A DNA stretch of 64,000 nt from positions 1,669,001-1,733,000 of the forward strand of contig NZ_CP022336.1 of NCBI RefSeq assembly GCF_002218195.1, written 5' to 3'. The notes under the pieces were generated by a model. That model was given only the letters and a program-made list of their open reading frames with translations. It did not search any database and had not been told where the DNA came from. Below are positions 58,550-64,000 of this stretch, in pieces; position 1 is the stretch's first letter; each line of letters starts with the position of its first letter. A program made the translations under genes and the position numbers. Source of the stretch: Sphingorhabdus sp. SMR4y (GTDB lineage: Bacteria > Pseudomonadota > Alphaproteobacteria > Sphingomonadales > Sphingomonadaceae).

Positions 58550-60696
58550 GATAGTTTCCCGCCATTGCCAACCCGCGACAAAATTTCGTCCCGCGGGCCG
58601 TCCGCGACGATGCGGCCATGGTCCATCACGATGATCCGATCAACAATCGACAAAATCGCTTGCCGGTGCGTGGATATTACCAGTGTCTGGTCGGGTTCGA
58701 GCGCGCTTTTGAGATGATCAATGAACTGGCGTTCCGTCTCGACGTCCATCGCGCCAGTCGGTTCGTCAAGATAGAGCAACTTAAACGGACTCATCAAGGC
58801 ACGGGCGAGAACAAGGAAGCTGCGCTGTCCGCCAGACAAGCTTGCACCGCGTTCTCCCGCAAGCCGGTCAAAGCCGACGGCATCACGGGCAAGAAACTTG
58901 TCAGCACCGGATTTGCGCAATACCGCCATCATATGGTCCTGATCGCTCTTTGCAGCGCCAAGCGTCAGGTTTTCCTTGATGGAGCCGCTGAAAAGTTCGG
59001 AATCCTGACCGACGTACCGAAAGACGGATCGCAGTCCCCGCGGAGGATATTGCCGGCTGTCCAGACTGTCGACCAATATTGCGCCGGACGCCGGTGGATA
59101 TAGTCCGCAGATCAATCGGCCCAATGTAGACTTGCCGGAAGCAACACGACCGATCACCGCGACCCTTTCGCCTGGCCGGAACGTGACGTTCAGGCTCGAC
59201 AGAGATTCAGTATCCGCTTCCGGATAGGCAAAACTGACGTTGTCAAAAACAATCTCACCCGCGCTGACTTCTGGCGTTATCGAGCGACTGCCCAAACCGC
59301 GTTCATCGACTTGCTCGGTCATTGTCTGAATACTGTCCAGTGTCAAAAATGCCTGGCGGCCCCGCGTCATCAGGAACGCCAGCTGACCGACCGGGCTCAA
59401 TGAGCGTCCGGCAAGCATGACGATGGCGATGATCGCGCCCATCGAGATGACGCCTGCGTTGAACAGGTAAAATCCCCCGATTATCAGGCTGATGCTGGTG
59501 ATCTGCTGGCACAGGGAAGCCAGATTGATCGCGACGGCGCCCAATCGCCGCATTTTTTCCTGCGTATCGGCGCTCATCTGCGCGTAGTTTCTCCACCGCG
59601 ACAGCATCCGGCCTTCGGCGCCACAGGCCTTCAATGTTTCAATACCAGCGATGGACTCAACCAGCATCGAATGCTGCAAGCTGGAATCCGCCTGCGCCTC
59701 AAAAGCCGCAACTCCCATTTTCTTCTGCAGGACATAGCCTGCAACCAGCATGATGAGGATCATCACGACCGGCACCAGCGCGAGCCAGCCAGCCAGCACT
59801 GCAATCAGCGCGACGAAGATGACCAGAAACAGCATATCGATGATGAGAACAATCGTCGTTGACGCAAAAAAGTCGCGGACGATTTCATATTCCGACACCC
59901 GACGCACCATCGCTCCGGTACTACCGGAGCGGCTACCCAGCGGGATGTTAACGATTTTCTCGAACAGCTTCTGCGACAGTTTGGTATCAAGCTTGCGGCC
60001 GGTCTCGTCGATAAGCCGCGCCCGGGCCAGCCGCATGCCAAATTCGAGAACGAAGGCAAGAAAAACGCCGACGGCGAGCACCCAGAGGCTTGCTGATGCT
60101 TTGTTCGGGATGACCCGATCATAGACATTCATCGTAAAAAGCGGGAGCGCAAAGCCAAGCATGTTAATGAACAGGGCCGCGCCCGCAACCTGCTTGAATG
60201 CACCGCTTTCCTTGCGCATTTCATCCCAGAACCAATGGCTCTTTCGTGCAGCATCCCACGGCCGTTCATGTTGACGAATTTTTGTAGCATCCGGCGCTAC
60301 AGAAATTATTTCTCCATCTTGTTCAGCCGCAAGTTCGCTGACCGATATCGATTGCATACCGTTCGCAGATGGTCGGAATATGAGGAATTCATCGTCATTC
60401 TGCTCGAGCACTACGGCAGCGTTGCCATCCTGCAACGAAATCATGGCCGGCAGATGCTTGTCCGAAAGTCGCGCCAGTTTGCGCGCCACGGGAGTGGCTT
60501 TGAGTCCCAGAAGTTCAAGTGCCGGTTCTACCTGATGAAACGGCAGACAGCCGGCTTCGTCAACGGCCAGTCCCGAGCGCAGGATAGGCGCAGATGTAGT
60601 CTGACCAAAATGTTCGGCCAGAAACACCAAGCAATTCAGAACTTCGTCGCTACGAGTTTCATCATCACCTGGCATGTCAGGCATTTCCATGTTCAA
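58546..60696 (-). CDS. Type I secretion ABC exporter (LapB-like)
   Basis: 716 residues from TTG 60696 with AAGGAA upstream. The N-terminal C39-like domain (LNCLVFLAEHFGQT...) lacks the catalytic Cys-His pattern, as in LapB-type exporters for adhesins. A six-helix membrane domain follows, then the ATPase: Walker A GRVASGKST, signature LSGGQ, Walker B LLYLDEPTGAMD. It probably exports an RTX-like adhesin. Confidence 0.9.
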   Translation of the reverse strand: MNMEMPDMPGDDETRSDEVLNCLVFLAEHFGQTTSAPILRSGLAVDEAGCLPFHQVEPALELLGLKATPVARKLARLSDKHLPAMISLQDGNAAVVLEQNDDEFLIFRPSANGMQSISVSELAAEQDGEIISVAPDATKIRQHERPWDAARKSHWFWDEMRKESGAFKQVAGAALFINMLGFALPLFTMNVYDRVIPNKASASLWVLAVGVFLAFVLEFGMRLARARLIDETGRKLDTKLSQKLFEKIVNIPLGSRSGSTGAMVRRVSEYEIVRDFFASTTIVLIIDMLFLVIFVALIAVLAGWLALVPVVMILIMLVAGYVLQKKMGVAAFEAQADSSLQHSMLVESIAGIETLKACGAEGRMLSRWRNYAQMSADTQEKMRRLGAVAINLASLCQQITSISLIIGGFYLFNAGVISMGAIIAIVMLAGRSLSPVGQLAFLMTRGRQAFLTLDSIQTMTEQVDERGLGSRSITPEVSAGEIVFDNVSFAYPEADTESLSSLNVTFRPGERVAVIGRVASGKSTLGRLICGLYPPASGAILVDSLDSRQYPPRGLRSVFRYVGQDSELFSGSIKENLTLGAAKSDQDHMMAVLRKSGADKFLARDAVGFDRLAGERGASLSGGQRSFLVLARALMSPFKLLYLDEPTGAMDVETERQFIDHLKSALEPDQTLVISTHRQAILSIVDRIIVMDHGRIVADGPRDEILSRVGNGGKLS

Positions 60697-60742
60697 CGCA
60701 GGTTCCTTGTCATCAAACTACTAAAATACAACGCAAACCATA

Positions 60743-62140
60743 TTATTTCGGATACCGACGATAGTCAGTTTCAGCGGGAGGCGTGGGGCCAACATTATAA
60801 CGCTCTCTCGCATAAGCTCTGGCCGCATCAGGCGCCCCCAAATTCAGGGCTTCGAGCAACTGGTTGGTCGCGGCCAGCAGCTGGAACTCCGCAAACATTT
60901 CGGAAAAACGCGCCGTTTCGGTGCGAACCTGCACATTATAGCGGGTGTTTTGTGCATCCAGTACATCGAGCAGCGAGCGCCTGCCGACATTAAACTGCTC
61001 GCGATAGGAGATCAGCAGATCGTCGGAAACCCGACCTTGCTGGCTCAGCTCTTCCAGTAGCTTGCCCTGCGTGGTGAGACGGTTCCAGGATGTTCTTGCT
61101 TCGCTCTCGGCTTCACGGTCCATCTCATGCAGGCGGAAGCGAGCTTCGCTGGCGCGACGGACCATTTCCTGCACTTTTGCGCGATTGATGCCGCCGTCAA
61201 ATATGTTCCATCGCATTACGACCATCGCCATATAATCGCTGGTGGTCCCGCGGAAGCCGTCGACATCATCACCGGCTCGTGCTCTGGCTTCAACGCCAAT
61301 GGTTGGCGCGAGATCTGCTTTTGCTTTCTGTACCATAGCGTGCGCCGCATCTACATCCGCCTTGGCTTCCTGCACCTTCGGATTACTCGTGCGGGCCAGC
61401 GAAACAGCATCCGCCAGCGTCGGAGCCACATAGGAACGGCTCGAACCAGGCATTGCGACATCGGAAATCGAGAGACCAGTGAGACTGCGGAGCGCAATCA
61501 TTGCATTCACCATGTCTTCCTCGGCCTCGGTCCTCCGGACAAGTGCCGCCTGCATCCGCTCTTCGGCCTGCTGCTGATCGGCAATGCTGATCGATCCCTG
61601 GCGTACGCCTTCGGAAAGATCGGTAACCAGGTTGCGGTGGAAGGTGATGTTGTCATCAGAAGCCGCAACAATTCGTTGTTGCAACAAGAGATCAAGATAC
61701 TGCCTAGCGACCTGAAGGGCTATAAATTCTGATCTCTCTTCCACGCGCAACGCCGCACCATCGGTGCGGGCTGCCTGACGTTTCAGTTCGCCACTCCGGC
61801 GACCGCCGTCAAGAATTGTCCACTCGCCGGAAATACTCAGTTCCGCCGGATAGAGTGTCTGGTTGGCAATGCCAAGCGCGCGGCGCGTCACGTTTTTCAG
61901 CTTGCGCGCGCCGGCCTGCCCCTCCACCGAGATTCGGGGCCAGAACAGACCCTGAGCCTGCTCCCGCTCGAACTCGATGGCTTCCTTGTTCTGGATTGCC
62001 TGATTGATCTCAGGATTGGATTCCAGAGCCGCTTCTACTGCCTGCACCAGTTCGACGGTTTGCGCCGAAACCGGATTGGATGCAACGAGCGCCGATATTG
62101 CGGAACCGACTGCCAACCATTTCATTTTGCTATTTCTCAT
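60743..62140 (-). CDS. TolC-family outer-membrane secretion protein
   Basis: 465 residues with a signal peptide (GSAISALVASNPVSAQ). Typical features are VEAALESNPEINQAIQNKEA, the TILDGGRR turn and LLDVLDAQNTRYNVQVR near the C-terminus. The protein forms the outer-membrane channel for the ABC/HlyD pair downstream. It lies between an OmpA-like gene and the exporter. Confidence 0.92.
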   Translation of the reverse strand: MRNSKMKWLAVGSAISALVASNPVSAQTVELVQAVEAALESNPEINQAIQNKEAIEFEREQAQGLFWPRISVEGQAGARKLKNVTRRALGIANQTLYPAELSISGEWTILDGGRRSGELKRQAARTDGAALRVEERSEFIALQVARQYLDLLLQQRIVAASDDNITFHRNLVTDLSEGVRQGSISIADQQQAEERMQAALVRRTEAEEDMVNAMIALRSLTGLSISDVAMPGSSRSYVAPTLADAVSLARTSNPKVQEAKADVDAAHAMVQKAKADLAPTIGVEARARAGDDVDGFRGTTSDYMAMVVMRWNIFDGGINRAKVQEMVRRASEARFRLHEMDREAESEARTSWNRLTTQGKLLEELSQQGRVSDDLLISYREQFNVGRRSLLDVLDAQNTRYNVQVRTETARFSEMFAEFQLLAATNQLLEALNLGAPDAARAYARERYNVGPTPPAETDYRRYPK

Positions 62141-62156
62141 TTTTCATCCCCCCTGC

Positions 62157-62879
62157 TTAACGAGTCGCAGGCACTGTATTGATTTCCACCCGGCGATTGG
62201 ACGGGTTGCGTTCACCATCGAGCGTTTCGACCTTGCGTTCGGTTTCTCCCCGGCCGTCTATTGTCATCGACGACGCTGAGATACCGGCACCTTCCATCAT
62301 CCGCGCGACGGCTTGTGCACGTTCAACAGAGAGCGGGAAGTTGTAGCTGTCCGAACCGGACCGGTCGGTATGACCGACGACGGAAAAGGCATTCCATCCG
62401 CAAACGGCCCTGTTTTCAGCAATCAGCGAGACCGTTGCCGAAGCGTCGGGTGGTGGTGTCGCCGAATCCCAGTCGAAATAGACGTACATGGGCATTTGCT
62501 CGGCACATTGAATCTCGTTGACCGGCGGCGGAGGAGGAGGCGGTGGCGGCGGTGGCAATGGATCGCCGACCATGCGCAACGCAAATTTCTCGCACTTGTT
62601 GACACTGTCGGCATCTTTGGTTCCGCTCTTCAGAAATCCCATCGCGATACCGCACTGGACCTTGGTCTCCGAAGCCCAATAATAGCGGGAATCCGTTGAC
62701 CTCAGGACAGTTTCATCAAGCGTCGCCGCAACAGCAGAATTGTATCGGCTTTCCACTTCTCCGCGCAATTCGGCTTTACCCAATGACATCAGCGCGCCTT
62801 CCTGCGCCAGCGCCATGCTCGGGAGTGCGATCGCACATCCGCCGATAAACATGGTTAATATTTTTGTCTTCTTGTTCAT
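62157..62879 (-). CDS. OmpA-domain protein with poly-proline linker
   Basis: 240 residues. Signal peptide (GGCAIALPSMALA), an unrecognised middle domain with cysteines, a run of about thirteen prolines (near residues 111-125), then an OmpA C-terminal domain: YVFDWDSA-like AMVYFDWDS, NAFSVVGHTDRSGSD and NPSNRRVEINTV. It may tether the outer membrane to peptidoglycan. It precedes tolC in the same operon. Confidence 0.88.
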   Translation of the reverse strand: MNKKTKILTMFIGGCAIALPSMALAQEGALMSLGKAELRGEVESRYNSAVAATLDETVLRSTDSRYYWASETKVQCGIAMGFLKSGTKDADSVNKCEKFALRMVGDPLPPPPPPPPPPPVNEIQCAEQMPMYVYFDWDSATPPPDASATVSLIAENRAVCGWNAFSVVGHTDRSGSDSYNFPLSVERAQAVARMMEGAGISASSMTIDGRGETERKVETLDGERNPSNRRVEINTVPATR

Positions 62880-62924
62880 TTTGCCCTCCGGAAAGTCGGT
62901 TTCCCAATCATTATCTGCTTTTTG

Positions 62925-64000
62925 CTAACCTGCCGCTTGGCCGGCATCTGCCATATCGATCTGCGTTTGCAGGCCGTCTGATACGACCGGCGACAACGGT
63001 CCGACATCACCCAGCACGAACATGTCCAGTACCTGTTCCGGAAGCGAATGCTCCGGAAGATGCTCGATCGCTCCACGACCGCCTTCGGTTTCATTGCCCG
63101 CGAAGGTATCGATCACCGCGTCAATCGAAACAATCTCCGGTGAACCACCATCAATCGCATCGGCAACAATCTCCTCAACAGTTGCCGGTGGGGTATCGGG
63201 GGCCGGGATGTCGAGCTGCACTGGTGCAGGCGTTTCGCCAACCGGAGCCAGCGCTTCCACGTTCATAGCAATACCCATGTCGAGCTGCAGGCCAGAGGCG
63301 GGCTGGAACTCGCTCGCATCGAAGCCGGGCTGCGCGTCGTTGCCGCCCGAACTTTCTTCGGCAAACATCTCTTCGCCGGCGTCAACCGCAGCTTCCGCCA
63401 ATGCTTCGCCAGATCCGCCGCTATAGTTACCGGACGCGGTATCTTGACCGGCAGGGCCGCTTTCGTCATTCGCGACCTCTCCACCATCAAGCTGGACGGC
63501 TTCGGGTTGCGGCTGATTATCAGCGGCCTGGAAATCCAGAGCCGCTTGATTGCCGACCTCTGCAAGCGGCGCATCCCTGCTACCGGCCGACTCCTCGGGC
63601 CTGCTATTTGCAGCCAGCAGGGTTGCAGCCAGTGCGATCGGCGCCGTTGCCGGTGCTTTCACTCCGGCTCGAGCCGCCTGTGCTTCGTTGGAATTGGCCA
63701 GCATGGTCTTGGCAGCCGGTGTTGTTTCGACTTTTGCCGGCTCGATCAGAGCGACATTTTCCCCCAGGCCACTGATATTCTGCAGCATCAGGCCGCCATT
63801 GTCGTTGGAGGCAATCCGCTCGCCGCTATCTGCCGACTGGAGAACCGGCTCATTCTCGACACCGAGGAAGTTAACTGGCGCGAGAGGAGCCATTGGAGCC
63901 AGCGGAAGAACCATGGAAGTGATCGAGGCGTCGATCAGCACATCGATCGTCGACAGCGATGTTTCATCACCATCTCCATCGATACCAACAATACCAAATT
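62925..64000 (-). CDS. Acidic Ala-rich protein, C-terminal part (runs off the window)
   Basis: At least 358 residues, open through 64000, so the start lies beyond the right edge. Opening GIDGDGDETS suggests a calcium-like acidic loop; the rest is Ala/Glu/Asp-rich with little order (PLAPMAPLAPVNFLG, AVDAGEEMFAEESSGGNDA). The end is a folded-looking EQVLDMFVLGDVG. No family is recognised. It is the first known gene of the type I secretion strand and might be a surface or secreted protein. Confidence 0.55.
   Translation of the reverse strand, partial: FGIVGIDGDGDETSLSTIDVLIDASITSMVLPLAPMAPLAPVNFLGVENEPVLQSADSGERIASNDNGGLMLQNISGLGENVALIEPAKVETTPAAKTMLANSNEAQAARAGVKAPATAPIALAATLLAANSRPEESAGSRDAPLAEVGNQAALDFQAADNQPQPEAVQLDGGEVANDESGPAGQDTASGNYSGGSGEALAEAAVDAGEEMFAEESSGGNDAQPGFDASEFQPASGLQLDMGIAMNVEALAPVGETPAPVQLDIPAPDTPPATVEEIVADAIDGGSPEIVSIDAVIDTFAGNETEGGRGAIEHLPEHSLPEQVLDMFVLGDVGPLSPVVSDGLQTQIDMADAGQAAG

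Noticed and set aside
1-64000. CRISPR array
   Set aside because: No regularly spaced repeats of 25-40 bp with unique spacers were seen; the 28-bp repeat at 5628 is a head-to-tail pair without spacer.

Overview
The window looks like chromosomal DNA of a GC-rich alphaproteobacterium, most likely order Sphingomonadales. This is inferred from the gene content (a PiuC/TonB-receptor/ExbBD iron cluster, a lasso-type B2/PqqD/AsnB cluster, a BTLCP-type cysteine protease beside a type I secretion system), from codon usage, and from frequent GTG/TTG starts. No rRNA gene is present to confirm it.

Layout. 1-5.3 kb: backbone metabolism (end of an epimerase gene, EamA exporter, threonine-aldolase-like enzyme, methyltransferase) and a tandem pair of related exported proteins. 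5.5-18.7 kb: a roughly 13 kb integrative island of visibly lower GC, bounded by a perfect 21-bp direct repeat. The right copy is the 3' end of tRNA-Tyr, and a tyrosine integrase lies beside it. The island carries two truncated genes, a BcgI-like restriction-modification pair with a HEPN-like companion, an orphan protein resembling the MgsA/RarA C-terminus, a TIR/deoxyribosyltransferase-fold-like protein, a serine recombinase, and a reverse transcriptase translationally coupled to an AlpA-like HTH protein. It reads as a defence and mobility island.

18.7-28 kb: rlmB, a lipoprotein, ferredoxin, AlkA-type glycosylase, two SDRs, an osmoprotectant ABC transporter (permease and binding protein fused), phhB and ccmAB. 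28-34.6 kb: a TetR regulator with a strong palindromic operator, divergent from an outer-membrane-factor/adaptor/RND efflux operon. 34.7-37.8 kb: siderophore-interacting protein, then a nitric-oxide-stress module (group III truncated haemoglobin, membrane protein, DUF1971) divergent from NsrR with NsrR-like boxes between them, then a MarR regulator. 37.7-39.9 kb: proB and proC. 39.9-46 kb: one long minus-strand iron-uptake cluster (exbB, exbD, tonB, TonB-dependent receptor, piuC, ferric-reductase-like membrane protein, PepSY protein) with Fur-like palindromes upstream.

46.3-53.6 kb: a probable RiPP (lasso-peptide-like) locus. It has an HPr-kinase-like protein, sulfotransferase, ATP-grasp protein, asparagine-synthetase-like cyclase lacking the glutaminase cysteine, PqqD-like recognition protein, B2-type protease and an MFS exporter. 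No recognisable precursor gene was found, but some short ORFs are flagged. 53.7-64 kb: TPR protein, a LapG-like cysteine protease, and a minus-strand type I secretion operon (OmpA-like, TolC, ABC with a degenerate C39-like domain, a SleB-type cell-wall hydrolase, HlyD). An acidic protein gene runs off the right edge.

The most interesting regions are the reverse transcriptase/AlpA/recombinase module, the R-M plus HEPN-like set inside the tRNA-Tyr island, and the precursor-less lasso-like cluster with both kinase and sulfotransferase. All family assignments come from reading motifs; no database search was possible.
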